Source: Apodospora peruviana
Taxonomy: Eukaryota; Ascomycota; Sordariomycetes; Sordariales; Lasiosphaeriaceae
DNA length: 64,000 bases
Assembly: GCA_033439685.1 (NCBI GenBank)
Contig: JAUEDM010000001.1
Coordinates: forward strand, 2,294,001-2,358,000
Direction: 5' to 3'
Below, in pieces: positions 1-11,052 of this stretch (position 1 is its first letter; every line of letters starts with the position of its first letter). The translations under genes and the position numbers were made by a program. The notes beneath the pieces were generated by a model that had not been told where the DNA came from, ran no database searches, and saw only the letters and a program-made list of their open reading frames with translations.

Positions 1-1
1 C

Positions 2-1816
2 AGCTACGACAAAGGCCCGCTATCGTCTACTTCCTCTCGTTTTACCTTCAACCATCTCGTCTTCTCACCTCCGCCCTCTCCCGGCCTGCCGTCGCTCTCA
101 CCGCCGCCTAGGAAACCACCAAAAGGTATCACGGGAATTATACGGCCGAGGAGGGTCCTCAGGTTATTGCTTTGGATATTAACAGTGTTCTGCATTTTCC
201 ACGGCCTGAGATGGGCTATCGACAACAGCCCATTACCTTTAGCGATCCACTGGGTCACCGGGCGGTATGACCAGTCCGACACAGCAACGCAAGAAAACTT
301 GCCAGACTTCCCGACACCTATCATCATCACAGATAAGCGCGGGCGGCCGAGTTGGACCTTTTCCATACCACCAAGCCGCGCCTTTCCCCTGACGATAGGG
401 GAATACGTCAACGTATGCGAAAAGTGCCGGGAGATGTCGGAGCAGGTTCAGGAACAGCGGTCTCGCAACCACGGTCTGCAGACCCCGTACCTGGGTTTCG
501 GATCAGATACGATAGATCATGGCTTCCTTGATGTTCAGGAAGCCCAGAAGGCTGGCTACCTTGTCAGTTCGACGGTGGGCAAAGGAGGAGGCAGCAGTAA
601 GGACCTACAGGTCTGCGAGCGGAGCTTGACGGTCGTTTTGGAGTCAGCCGATGCCGGTATGGGTAGGGCTCTGATGGCGCTGTGGACTGCGTACGGGGTA
701 GCCCAGAAGGAGGGCCGGGCTTTCTTCATCGACGACACTCGGTGGGCGTATGGGAAGTACTCGGACATCTTCCAGCCGCCCGCCTCCCCAAACTGCGCAC
801 CACCTCCGAGTCACGAGATGCTCCCCTGCCCGCGTCAGGCGCGGCATCTGGTCGTCACTGCTGCAACAGCCTCGGAGATATTCTTAGGTCTTGTCCCAAC
901 AACAAGCGGGAGGTCAAACGGCGCGGGCCCGGCAGAGCCACCACTGGCACCTTCGGCCCGAAAGACCGTCTTCGCCCTTGCCCGACAGGGCCACGACGCC
1001 CTTTTCCGCCTGAACCGGGAAGACAGCAACTACGTCGACAACCGAGCGCGCGAACTCACGGCGAAACGGATCATTCCCAAGACCAAGGGGAAGCAGAATG
1101 GTCTTGCGGTCGGGGTCCATGTGCGCCGCGGCGACCGGCATCCCTTCGAGTACCAGTACCGCGACTCGTACATGCCGCTGAACACGTACACCGACGCGGT
1201 GTGGGAGCTGATAGAGGACCGGTTCAGCCACTCGGGGCCGTTGGGCGGCGGCGCGGAGGATGTCGCGGCCAAAGAGCACAGCTTCATCGTGCTGGCGTCG
1301 GATGATCCCATGATCTACGAGAGCAACGAGGTGATGGGGGTGTTGCCCACGTTCCCGGCGCAAGACAGGATAAGGCTGGCCAGCAAGCAGGCGATTCAGG
1401 ACGCCAATGGCCCGCCGGACAAGCATGTTATGCGCAAGTTTGTCGACGAGACGTTTGGCTGGGAGGGCGGGTTCTTTGCGGCCATGTTTTGGAATCTGGG
1501 CATGGGTGGTGCTGCTAGTAGGACGAACGCGAACACGAACGCGGCTAACATGGCCAAAGCCGCCGAATTGTCGAGATTATCAACAGCGACAACGCCGTCA
1601 CAGCCCTCGGCGGAGACTATCCGGCTTAGGAGTCTGGTAGGCCGCGCGTACATGATGGACTTGGCGGTGGTGGCCGAGGTGAGCGACGTTGTCGTGTGTA
1701 CCGTCAGTGCGCTTGGGTGTCGGTTGTTGGCGGTCATGATGGGCTGGGAGAACGCGATGGAGAAGGGTGGCTGGGTCAATGTCGATGGAGGATATGATTG
1801 GTTAGGGGTTGAGTGA
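2..1816 (+). CDS. Membrane-anchored glycosyltransferase, fucosyltransferase-like (5' partial)
   Basis: The reading frame is open from base 2 to the TGA at 1814-1816 (604 residues visible), so the true start lies before the window; there is no credible ATG near the edge. A Pro/Ser-rich N-terminal stretch is followed by a basic patch and one hydrophobic segment at about residues 52-73, the layout of a type II Golgi/ER glycosyltransferase. HVRRGD (373-378) followed by a Tyr-rich stretch resembles the HxRRGD donor-binding motif of alpha-1,6- and O-fucosyltransferases, and LASDDP (431-436) resembles a second conserved motif of that fold. A C-terminal ALGCRLLAVMMGWE segment at about 570 completes a Rossmann-like lobe. 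The exact donor sugar cannot be told from the sequence. No intron is needed in the visible part. Confidence 0.65.
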   Translation, partial: SYDKGPLSSTSSRFTFNHLVFSPPPSPGLPSLSPPPRKPPKGITGIIRPRRVLRLLLWILTVFCIFHGLRWAIDNSPLPLAIHWVTGRYDQSDTATQENLPDFPTPIIITDKRGRPSWTFSIPPSRAFPLTIGEYVNVCEKCREMSEQVQEQRSRNHGLQTPYLGFGSDTIDHGFLDVQEAQKAGYLVSSTVGKGGGSSKDLQVCERSLTVVLESADAGMGRALMALWTAYGVAQKEGRAFFIDDTRWAYGKYSDIFQPPASPNCAPPPSHEMLPCPRQARHLVVTAATASEIFLGLVPTTSGRSNGAGPAEPPLAPSARKTVFALARQGHDALFRLNREDSNYVDNRARELTAKRIIPKTKGKQNGLAVGVHVRRGDRHPFEYQYRDSYMPLNTYTDAVWELIEDRFSHSGPLGGGAEDVAAKEHSFIVLASDDPMIYESNEVMGVLPTFPAQDRIRLASKQAIQDANGPPDKHVMRKFVDETFGWEGGFFAAMFWNLGMGGAASRTNANTNAANMAKAAELSRLSTATTPSQPSAETIRLRSLVGRAYMMDLAVVAEVSDVVVCTVSALGCRLLAVMMGWENAMEKGGWVNVDGGYDWLGVE

Positions 1817-3031
1817 AAGGCCATTTTCCCTTTTGTCATTTGGGGGAAGACGGGAAAATGGACGGACACGGCGTTATGGTCAAAAGCTGATGAAGAAGAG
1901 CAAGAAAGGAGATGTAGAGCTGGACTGATGGAGAAAGCTTGAAATGATACCACTAACTACTACAGTTTTCTTCTTTTCTTTCTTTTAGCTGCGTGACGGT
2001 GTTCGCATTTTGCATTCATTCCCTTTTTTTTCTTTCAAGCCATTTATCATGCACATATTTCAAGTATTATATCTTTTCGGCTTAAGCATTATCTCTCTCT
2101 CTGTCTTGTACTCGATGGTCGGTTTTCTTTGCTTCTGCATGTTGGGAAAGGTGCAGGATCAAGTATCATTGTCTCAGGTGTTTTTAAATTATCACTCCCG
2201 AAAGTCCATGTGCTTTTACTGCGTATGTGAGGCACAATGAAGTGTCAAGATGTGGTCAGTCAAAAGACTGAAGTTGCAAAGAACCCAACAGGATGTAATC
2301 CGTAAGATCATGTGAATGACTTGCATGCGGACGCCGGTCCGCTATCCGGTCGAGGGGTGAGACGGGAATCGGATACCTATCGGCGGGGTACGTAAGGTAA
2401 GGAAGGTACCGAGCTGGCCGCAACCTCCGGGCGGGTTCGGATCCGTATTCGTACTCGTGGTGGTCGCATCCTTCAGTGGGAACATGTCCCTTCGGATTAT
2501 TCCACCAGAAACCACCATGCCGAGAAGTGTGATCCAAGTTAACCTAAAAGTTAGGTGACGCGCGTGTTTCCCCCGCTCGGTGATAAAAATGACAGGTGCG
2601 GTTTTGGGCCATGGCATGATTTATGTACAATATGGGCGCAGGTTCAGGGGACTTGAGATCAAACAGCCCTGTAATAAGCCCCTGTTGCGGAGCTCGCACA
2701 AGTCTTGGCAAGCTGTTACACACGCGAACCCGAATACGAAGGCGCCCTGATTGGCCGGATTTTCTAATACTTGGACGGAAAGTTTCAATTGAAATTTCGA
2801 GACTAGTTCAGGGACGGTTGAAATCACCACTTCCTGCCAAACGACATACGGACGGGAATTTTCCCCTATCAAAGAATTTAAAGGGTCACCGCCCTTTTGT
2901 ATCTTCTTCGCCCTGCCCCTCCGCTCGTTTCCTCCCACGATAGTCGGTGGCAAGCGGTTTTCCTGGGGGTTATTCTCTTTCCTTGATCGATCCCCTCGCC
3001 TTTTATTGATTGATTCGCACACGTCGCGATC
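1817..3031. other. Intergenic spacer, includes CYP51 promoter
   Basis: No supported gene. The hydrophobic frame at 2010-2240 has no homology I recognise and lies in T-rich DNA just after the preceding stop, so I read it as 3' UTR or spacer. Bases 2540-2556 hold an inverted repeat (AACCTAAAAGTTAGG) and about 2564 a GTGACGCGCGTG stretch; these sit 450-500 bp upstream of the CYP51 start and could be control sites, which is inference only. Confidence 0.4.
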
Positions 3032-4761
3032 ATGGGTCTCCTCCAAGACCTGGCGGGACCGCTCTCCCAGCGGTTCTTCGAGCTGGGAACCGCGTCGCAA
3101 ATCGGCGTCTCGATCTTCGCTTTCCTGTTCCTCACCGTCCTCATTAATGTGATCGTCCAGTTTCTCCCCAGGAATTCTCACGAGCCGCCCTTGGTCTTCC
3201 ACTTCTTCCCGGTCATCGGCAGTACCGTCACCTATGGCATGGACCCGCCGCGTTTCTTCAAGGAGAACAGGGCCAAGGTGAGTTTCGGACGATCAGTTTT
3301 ATGGCTGGCAGGCAGGCGTTTACTGACCCATTACGCACATGGCAGTACGGAGACTGCTTCACCTTCATTCTGCTTGGAAAGAAGACGACCGTTTACGTCG
3401 GCACCCAGGGCAACGACTTTATCCTGAACGGCAAAATCCGCGATGTCTGCGCCGAGGAAATCTACACTGTTTTGACCACGCCGGTCTTTGGCAAGGATGT
3501 CGTTTATGACTGCCCCAACTCCAAGCTGATGGAGCAGAAGAAGGTTGGTACCTGCATATTTCCGGTCGTGTGCCGCAGAGAAGCGTCGCTAACAGTGCGC
3601 GGTTCACAGTTCATGAAGATTGCCCTCACCACCGATGCCTTCCGCTCCTACGTTCCTATCATCTCGGATGAGGTCACCAACTACTTCAAGAAGAGCGCTG
3701 ACTTCAAGGGCAAGTCCGGCATCGTCAATCTTCCCCCCAAGATGGCTCAGATCACCATCTTCACCGCTTCGCACGCGCTTCAGGGCAAGGAGATCCGCGA
3801 CAAGTTCGACGAGACCCTTGCCGACCTCTATCACGACCTCGACATGGGCTTCTCCCCCATCAACTTTTCGCTGCACTGGGCCCCGCTTCCTTGGAATAAC
3901 AGGCGCGATCACGCGCAGAGGACCGTAGCTAAGATTTACATGGACACTATCAAGGAACGCCGCGCCCGCGGCGAGACGGGTGCGCAGGATATGATGATGC
4001 ACCTGATGAACTCGGAATACAAGGGCGGCGTCAAGGTTCCGGACCACGAGATTGCGCACATGATGATTGCCCTCTTGATGGCCGGCCAGCACTCATCGTC
4101 ATCTACCAGCTCCTGGATCATGCTGCGGCTTGCCTCGCGCCCCGATATCATGCAGGAACTCTACCAGGAACAGATCGATAACCTCGGCGCCGACCTTCCG
4201 CCCCTTCAGTACGAGGACCTCGCGAAGCTGCCCCTCAACCAGGCTATCGTCAAGGAGACGCTCCGCCTGCACGCTCCCATCCACTCCATCATGCGCGCCG
4301 TGAAGCAGCCCATGCCGGTCCCGGGCACCAAGTACGTCATCCCGACGGACCACGTCCTCCTCGCGGCTCCCGGTGTCAGCGCTTCGGATCCCCAGTATTT
4401 CCCCAACCCGGACCTTTGGGACCCCCATCGGTGGGAGCAGGGCTCCGCCAACGCGCCGAGCATTGTGCGGAACGAGGTGGAGGAGGATGACGAGAAGATC
4501 GATTATGGCTACGGTTTGGTCAGCAAGGGTGCTGGGTCGCCGTACCTGCCGTTCGGAGCCGGAAGGCATCGCTGCATTGGCGAGCAGTTTGCCAACGTGC
4601 AGCTGCAGACCATCGTGGCTGTGACGGTGCGGCATTTCCAGTTCAGCAATGTTGATGGGAGCGATAAGGTCATTGGCACCGATTATGCGTCATTGTTTTC
4701 GCGCCCGCTCGAGCCGGCGCCTATCCGCTGGGAGAGAAGGGATAACGCGGTTGCGGTGTAA
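3032..4761 (+). CDS. erg11: Sterol 14-alpha-demethylase, cytochrome P450 CYP51 (ERG11)
   Basis: Removes the 14-alpha-methyl group of eburicol/lanosterol in ergosterol synthesis; ER membrane enzyme and azole fungicide target. Exons 3032-3277, 3346-3543 and 3610-4761 give 531 residues. An N-terminal hydrophobic anchor lies at about 22-42. The I-helix reads AGQHSSSSTSSW, the ExxR motif is in KETLR, and the heme loop FGAGRHRCIGE places the thiolate ligand at Cys470. The segment VFGKDVVYDCPNSK is typical of CYP51, with the azole-resistance hotspot tyrosine (Y136 here) in its wild-type form. Intron 1 is GTGAGT..CAG with CTGAC; intron 2 (66 nt, GTTGGT..CAG) has no stop and is a multiple of three, but family comparison (EQKK joined to FMK) shows it must be removed. 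Confidence 0.96.
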
Positions 4762-4786
4762 AAGCAGGCAAGGCAGGTCATGGGTT

Positions 4787-4792
4787 AATAAA
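4787..4792 (+). terminator. Possible poly(A) signal of CYP51
   Basis: AATAAA lies 26 nt after the CYP51 stop codon. The position suits a cleavage/polyadenylation signal, but fungal genes often lack the canonical hexamer, so this is only suggestive. Confidence 0.4.
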
Positions 4793-6616
4793 GAGAAACT
4801 GGGTGGGTTCTATGCATGTACATATATTTTATCCTCCTGACTTCCTGTTCCGTGGAGTGTGCTGCGATGCGATTCACAGACAGCGGTGCGAAATGGACTA
4901 CCTAGACGGGAAAGGATACACTTCTAATAATTTTTAATCGACATTGAATAGAGAAAAAAAGTGGATTTTTGAAAAAAGTACATAGTTATTGAATGACTGT
5001 GTTCCGTTTGGGCTTGTGATAAGAACCTGGAAGTTGATGCTGGCTGGCTCAGTCACTGATTGATCACGGCGATGATCTGTCAAGTTGGCTGCACCTCGCA
5101 CCCGCTGCGCTTCCGACTCCCTCAGTTCAGTTGGGAATGCGAGACGCCACTCACCACAGCCATCCCGCGATGGCGATGTCTTCCCTGGCCGCTTTGTGAC
5201 TCACATCTGTAACTATTTACTAGTGCAGTTAGGAAGGCTCAGCTCAGTTGGTTAGGAGTCAGGAGTCAGTCGACTGTGAGAGGAGATTGTCATGAGAAGT
5301 GAACAGCGTGTTGAGATTGAGACGCTGTTGTCGCTTTTTTCTGTTATTCTTTTCAATTCCTGTGCTTTCTGTAATATTTGACTTTCAGTTTAGTTTCAAG
5401 TACTTGCTAAGGTTTCTGGGCGGATGTGTGAGTCACTCACGCAGACCCCCTATACCAAGGAAAAGGACACTGTTGCAACTCCCCCCAAAAGGGGGTTTAG
5501 TGATACGGGTTTGTTTTGTTGAACTTTTTCCTCTGTCGTTTTCTTCGCCTGCCACTTCTGTAAAATTGTTAATTTCTGGCTTTTCAGATAGAGAAGAATT
5601 GGGAGGTGTTTATTGACTTGTTTAATTGACTTGTTTTTTATTTCCAACGTTATAGGGCCATGAGAGAAGAGGTAATCAGTTTATCCTGACATTCGGACGA
5701 CATCACAAGAGTAGATACGAGAGTGTAAACTCGGTCAATAATAGCAGAGATGGATTGAACTGACGACTAAGGCAGTGAACAGAGTGTCTATTCAGAAGCA
5801 AGAATTGGGACGAATATGAAACAAATCCCGGAAATATTGCCGTTTCCCATCTCGGGTTTGGACTGATAACAAACATAGCGATCCCAAGTCCCGGGGAAAT
5901 AGTCGCTGGTCCATGTGAGTGACTCATTGTCCAATTCCAGACCAGACTCCTTCGGACGTTATGGACACATATTGCTTCACGTTGAACACCTCGATGCTCC
6001 AGGCGCTCAGAATCTCAGGGGTAGGCACACATCGGCTGCACGATCGACATGTGTTAACACACTGTTCCAAGTCATGGTATGCACGACAAGCCCCTATTTG
6101 GGGGGTGGGGGGTGGCAGTTAGATGGCCTGATAGGTACTGTCTTGCTGTGGCTGGTGTTGTGCGAATTGCTGACTGGAGGTCTGGGTGGCCGTAGAGCGG
6201 CAGTAAGATTCAAAAGGGAAAGCAGCTTTGGCGAATATGTGTCCTCTTGTTTCTGGATTCGAGTAGTTGACTTGGATGGAACGACTACTGTGATTCCACT
6301 TCGGTAAGATGATACAACAAACTTGCAAGGTTCTGACTTCTCCTGGCTGAGTTGTGTGATCTGTTCTACTTGATCGATCCTCTGGACACTTGCAGAAACT
6401 GGAAGAAGGTGTCTCTTTTTCTTTTATAAGTCATCTGTATCTTTTACTTTTGCTTCTGTGATATCCTCATTATTCCACCTAGCTATTGTTACCCTCGAGA
6501 CTTTGTACTGATATACCTAAGGTACCTACCTACATCCCATTTCACTGGGAAACATATAACCAAAACAAGATATAAGCCCATACGTTAATATCCCGACACA
6601 CCCTTTACTCGCAAAC
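4793..6616. other. Intergenic spacer and promoter of the ER Hsp70 gene
   Basis: AT-rich spacer of 1.8 kb with no supported gene. Short frames at 5299-5616 and 5915-6307 have no coding character. Bases about 6512-6535 hold overlapping TACCTA/GGTACC repeats, one of the dispersed palindromes reported separately. I did not find a convincing unfolded-protein-response element by eye. Confidence 0.4.
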
Positions 6617-9351
6617 ATGAGAGCAAGAACAATAGCCAAGGCGCAACGACGACGGCAACGATATCGACCAGCATTTATGGGGATAGGCGTCCTCGCCTTT
6701 CTTCTCTTACTCTTTTGTCCCCTTGCCGCCCTCCCAGCCGTCCAGGCCAGCACCGTCGAACCACATGAGCCTGTCATCGGGATCGATCTCGGAACGACGT
6801 ATTCCTGCGTAGGGGTTATGAAGGGAGGCAAGGTGGACATACTTGTCAACGACCAAGGTGAGTTATAAGTTACCTCGGTTCCTTTCCTCGTCAAGTAGCT
6901 TGACCATGTTGGGTTTTGAGTATTCTGCTAACGTCCACGGATTAGGCAACAGAATCACACCTAGTTATGTGGCGTTTAATGATGGAGAGCGTTTAGTTGG
7001 TGACGCCGCAAAGAACCAATACGCCAGTAACCCAACCAATACTATCTTTGATATAAAGTTAGTCATCAAATGCTTTAACCCCTTTCGACAAATTTGATCG
7101 CAATCTTTCAGGATGGACTGACAAAGCTAACAAACACCACGATATAAAAACCAGACGGTTGATAGGTCGAAGTTTCTCGGATAAAGGCGTACAGTCCGAC
7201 ATAAAACACATGCCCTTCAACGTGGTAGCCGGCGCCAAAGACAAACCCACAGTCGAGGTAGACGTTGGCGGCGGGAACCTCAAAAGGTTCACCCCCGAGG
7301 AGGTGAGCGCCATGATATTGGGCAAGATGAAGGACGTCGCCGAGGCGTACCTGAACGAGAAGGTCAAGCACGCCGTCGTGACGGTTCCGGCGTATTTCAA
7401 CGATAAGCAGAGGCAGGCCACCAAGGATGCTGGAACTATTGCCGGGCTCAATGTTCTCCGGGTGGTGAACGAGCCAACGGCGGCGGCGCTCGCGTATGGT
7501 TTGGACAAGGTAAGTTGATATCTCTGTCAATCCCCTTCTTCCAAACTACTTTCAGAAAGAGATCACTTGCTGACTCCTTGGGGTGGGGGGGGGGGGAAAC
7601 AGCGGGGAGAAGAGCGGCAGGTCCTGGTCTACGACCTCGGCGGCGGCACCTTTGACGTCTCGCTCCTTAGCCTCGAAGACGGTGTATTCCAAGTCCTATC
7701 GACGGCAGGGATCACCCGTCTTGGGGGGGAGGACTTTGACAACCGGGTGATTGACCATTTAGCCAAGAAGTTCAACAAGAAGAACGAAGGTCTCGACATC
7801 ACCAAGGATGCGAAGGCCATGGGTAAACTCAAGCGCGAGGCCGAAAAGGCGAAGCGGACGTTATCCTCACAAATGTCGACGCGGGTCGAGATCGACGGCC
7901 TGTTTGACGGCGTCGATTTCTCCGAGACGCTGACGCGGGCCAGGTTCGAGGAGCTCAACCTGGACCTGTTCAAGAGGACGCTCAAGCCGGTCGAGCAGGT
8001 TCTCAAGGACGCGGGGGTGTCCAAGGAGGATGTCGGCGATATTGTTCTTGTGGGAGGGTCGACGAGGATTCCCAAGATTGAGATGATGGTGGAGGAGTTC
8101 TTTGGGAAGAAGGTTAGCAAGGGAGTGAATCCGGACGAGGCAGTTGCTTTTGGAGCTGCAGTACAGGCTGGGGTGAGTAAATTCTTTACATCTTGTTCCC
8201 GTCTTTGGGATATGCGGGTGGGTTCATTGATTGCTAATCTGCGATGTGTGATATACAGATACTCGTGGGCGAGAAGGTAGGGCATAGTATGATGACGGAC
8301 CAGGAATGAACTGTGGTGTTGACCGTTATGTTCTCTAGGTCACGGCCGGGATCTTACTGTTGGACGTCAATCCTTTGACTCTGGGCATAGAAACCACAGG
8401 CGGGGTTATGGTGAGTTTCTCTCTCTCTCAAAAATGAAAATACACAGGAGGAAGAAAACTAACAGGCGACTTAGAGCAAGTTGATTCCTCGTGGAACTAG
8501 TATCCCGACGGTTGGTTTCTCCGGAGCTGCTCCATAGGTAGTTCTTTTAGGATTCACATCGTGCTGACTCTGATATAAATCCAACAGCGCAAATCTCAGA
8601 TATTTTCAACAGCGGCAGGTTCGTACTCATTGACACAAACAATACATTGCAGGGTTTAACCAAAATCAGATAACCAACCCACTGTACTCATTAAGGTGTA
8701 CGAAGGCGAACGGTCCCTGACCAAAGCCAACAACCTCCTCGGCAAGTTCGAGCTGACGGGCATCCCCCCGGCTCCCCGGGGCACTCCCCAAATTGAAGTG
8801 ACCTTTACCTTGGACGAGAACGGCATCCTCCAGGTCTCGGCCCAGGACAAAGGGACGGGCAAGATCGAATCGGTCAAGATCACAAACGACAACGGCCGCC
8901 TGACGCAGGACGAGATCAACCGCATGGTCGCAGAGGCAGAGGCGTTTGCAGAGGAAGACAACGCGGCCAAGGAGCGGATCGAAGCGCGGAATGGCCTCGA
9001 GAACTACGCGTTTAACCTCAAAAATCAGTTGGCGGACGAGGAAGGGCTCGGCGGGAAGATCGACGACGATGATAAGGAGATTGTGAGTTTTATTATCTTT
9101 ACTGGATTGCGTTTGGTGATGTACGTGTTGATGATAATTTCCCAACTTTACAGATCATGAAGGCCCTCAAGGAGGCGACCAGCTGGCTGGACGAGAATGG
9201 GGCAACGGCCACAACGGAAGAGTTTGAGGAACAAAAGGAAAGGCTATCTAATTCCGCATATCCCATTACTAGTAAGTTGTATGGCGAGGGGAATGACCAT
9301 AGCGGTGGCTTTGAGGAGGACGATGACTTCATGGGCCACGATGAGCTTTGA
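6617..9351 (+). CDS. ER-lumenal Hsp70 chaperone, BiP/Kar2 family
   Basis: ATP-driven chaperone of the ER lumen (translocation, folding, ERAD, stress sensing). Exons 6617-6857, 6946-7057, 7155-7509, 7603-8172, 8259-8276, 8339-8410, 8475-8510, 8588-8618, 8670-9082 and 9154-9351 join to 681 residues. A very basic start is followed by a hydrophobic core (about 21-40), so it is a signal sequence; a start at the inner Met (6677) is also possible. The ATPase domain has GIDLGTTYSCVGV, YDLGGGTFD and VGGSTRIPK; DVNPLTLGIET marks the linker, then the peptide-binding domain. The C-terminus is HDEL, the ER retrieval signal. Nine introns with exons of 18, 31 and 36 nt are unusual, and several normally invariant stretches are altered, so this may be a paralogue rather than the main BiP. 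Confidence 0.9.
7585..7596 (+). repeat. G12 homopolymer in intron 3 of the ER Hsp70 gene
   Basis: Twelve consecutive G lie 6-18 bases before the CAG acceptor at 7600-7602, between the branch site (TTGCTGAC) and the 3' splice site, where pyrimidines are usual. A G-run here could affect splicing or simply be a slippage site. Confidence 0.7.
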
Positions 9352-9858
9352 AGTCGCATAGAATTACCTGGTAAGGTACCTGAGTTAGACAATCCTGCTG
9401 CCAGAGCCATATGTCCATATGAAGGATATCGTCGTCCGCCCGCATTAATATCAAGGCATGTCCTATGACAGGATCCGCTCGCTACATAAGTATGTTACAA
9501 TATTCCGATAACCGGGAATCCAGGCTGCCATTTCATGAGACGTATTCCTACATGAATTGTCCGAGGGGACCAGTGAAATGCGAGCCCACAAGCTCTCTGG
9601 CCGGCACAAATGCCACCACCTCAAACGCAATGAAGCGGCGTCAACATAGAGTTAGATTGCTACCCCTGCCTGCGGACGGACTCTTGTTTTGACTTCATAG
9701 AGGGAACCAATAAACTGACCTTGTAGCATCCCAAGTTGAGCTTGCGACGATTATCTGTCTCATGGCATCCTTATATATAAAGTTTGCCTGACGAGAACGC
9801 CCGAAATCCCGGGGAACCAAATCAACGTTTCTGCTCTATCAAAGCTCTTGAAGTCGAC
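9352..9858. other. Intergenic spacer
   Basis: About 500 bases with no supported gene between the Hsp70 stop and the next gene's leader. A short open frame at 9465-9692 has no recognisable feature. The downstream end carries the TATA-like element listed separately. Confidence 0.4.
9772..9780 (+). promoter_or_regulatory. TATA-like element
   Basis: TATATATAA lies 79 bp before the ATG at 9859 and 133 bp before the ATG at 9913. The spacing suits a core promoter for the membrane protein gene that follows. Confidence 0.4.
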
Positions 9859-9909
9859 ATGATTTCGCTCAAAGTGTTCAGTCGCCTTGTTATCACCGCC
9901 ATGATTTGA
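9859..9909 (+). other. Upstream mini-frame resembling a signal peptide, ended by TGA
   Basis: ATG at 9859 opens 16 codons (MISLKVFSRLVITAMI) ending in TGA at 9907-9909. It is exactly in frame with the ATG at 9913 that starts the next coding region, one codon later. The peptide has a Lys and Arg followed by a hydrophobic stretch, like the first half of a secretion signal. It may be a regulatory upstream frame or the disabled start of the membrane protein. Confidence 0.45.
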
Positions 9910-9912
9910 GGA

Positions 9913-11052
9913 ATGGCCGCTACAACGACAATTGCCGACTACTGGCAGCCCATCGGTCCGTTAACAACGACTTACACGGAGCCAGAATGGTGCTCGCGAT
10001 ACTTTGTACGGGCCGGAGTCGACGGCGAGACCATGTTCCGCGGCAACTTCCTACTCGCGCCCATCCCGACACCGGCACCGCCGTGCGCGATATCCGGCTT
10101 TGTTTGGGGTGGATACTATTCGCCCGGGGTGTGTCCTTCAGGATGGACGAGTGTTGGTGTTCCTACCGACTCGACTCTCCCAGGCGAAACCGCCAGTTAC
10201 TGTTGCCCGAGGTTTGTTATCTATAATCTCTCCTGAGCGTGGAAACGGTTGTTGATGCCATCGATTGATAGCGAGCACACACTCTCCTTGGTGTCTGACA
10301 CGATGTGTTGGAGCGAGGTTGGGTTCGGCCTGAATAAACCCATGCTCACCATCGACGAGATAATATTCGACAAAGCCAGGTCGACATCCTCCACAACCCG
10401 CTATACGACTTCGGGCCCGCTGGAGTTCGACATGACGCGAATACACGAGGGCAAAACCGATACGTACCGGTTACCGGTAAGGGCCGTGGTCTATCCCGTG
10501 CAGGTGCGCTTCCAGGCTTCCGACGCCTCCATCTTGGGCGCTGCCGCCTTCGCTACTACGACACCAACGCCGACGGTATCATCATCGACAGCTGGTTCAG
10601 AGCCAGGAGGTTCGCTTTCTCGGGGAATACGTACCACAGATAGCACCGAAGGAACGGGCCTGCCCGATTACAATTCGGTTGATCAGCAAGGCTTATCGAC
10701 AGTTGTCAAAGTCGGACTAGGTGTAGGAGTATCGCTCCTCAGTATATCGCTGGGAATACTGGCATTCCTCTTCTTTTACTGTCGCGGGCGACGGAACCAA
10801 AATAATAAAAGGCAGTCGATATATTCAGCGGCAGGGTTGCCCGGGATGCCAGAGGTGGAGGGTGCCGAGATGTACGAGAAAGAGGCCGTCAGTCGACGCC
10901 AGGAACTGCCCACGTCTCCGGGCTTTTGGGAAGCTGCAAGTTCAGATCCGCCCCGGCCTGTCTATGAGCTCGACACACACGACATGCCTCCGAGTTGGCC
11001 CCGCGCTACTGTTGTTCGGGACAGAGAGAGGGAAACTGAGGGTCAAGGTTGA
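9913..11052 (+). CDS. Single-pass membrane protein, Cys-containing ectodomain
   Basis: Exons 9913-10211 and 10272-11052 (intron 60 nt, GTTTGT..TAG) give 359 residues. The N-terminal region has CPSG and a YCCPS motif formed across the splice, a pattern common in uncharacterised fungal surface proteins with CCPSGF-like repeats. A Ser/Thr-rich stalk (about 195-240) leads to one transmembrane helix at about 245-270, then a basic CRGRRNQNNKR stop-transfer and a cytoplasmic tail of about 90 residues with Pro-rich and charged motifs. This layout suits a wall or plasma-membrane sensor-like protein, which is inference. As modelled there is no signal peptide; one may lie upstream but is interrupted by a stop codon. 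Function unknown. Confidence 0.65.

Noticed and set aside
2010..2240. Hydrophobic 76-codon frame after the glycosyltransferase gene
   Set aside because: T-rich DNA yields Phe/Leu/Ser-rich frames by chance; no splice or domain support.
5224..5295. tRNA-like D-arm sequence (AGCTCAGTTGGTTAGGA)
   Set aside because: No GGTTCGA-type B box, no anticodon stem and no acceptor-stem pairing within 100 bases.
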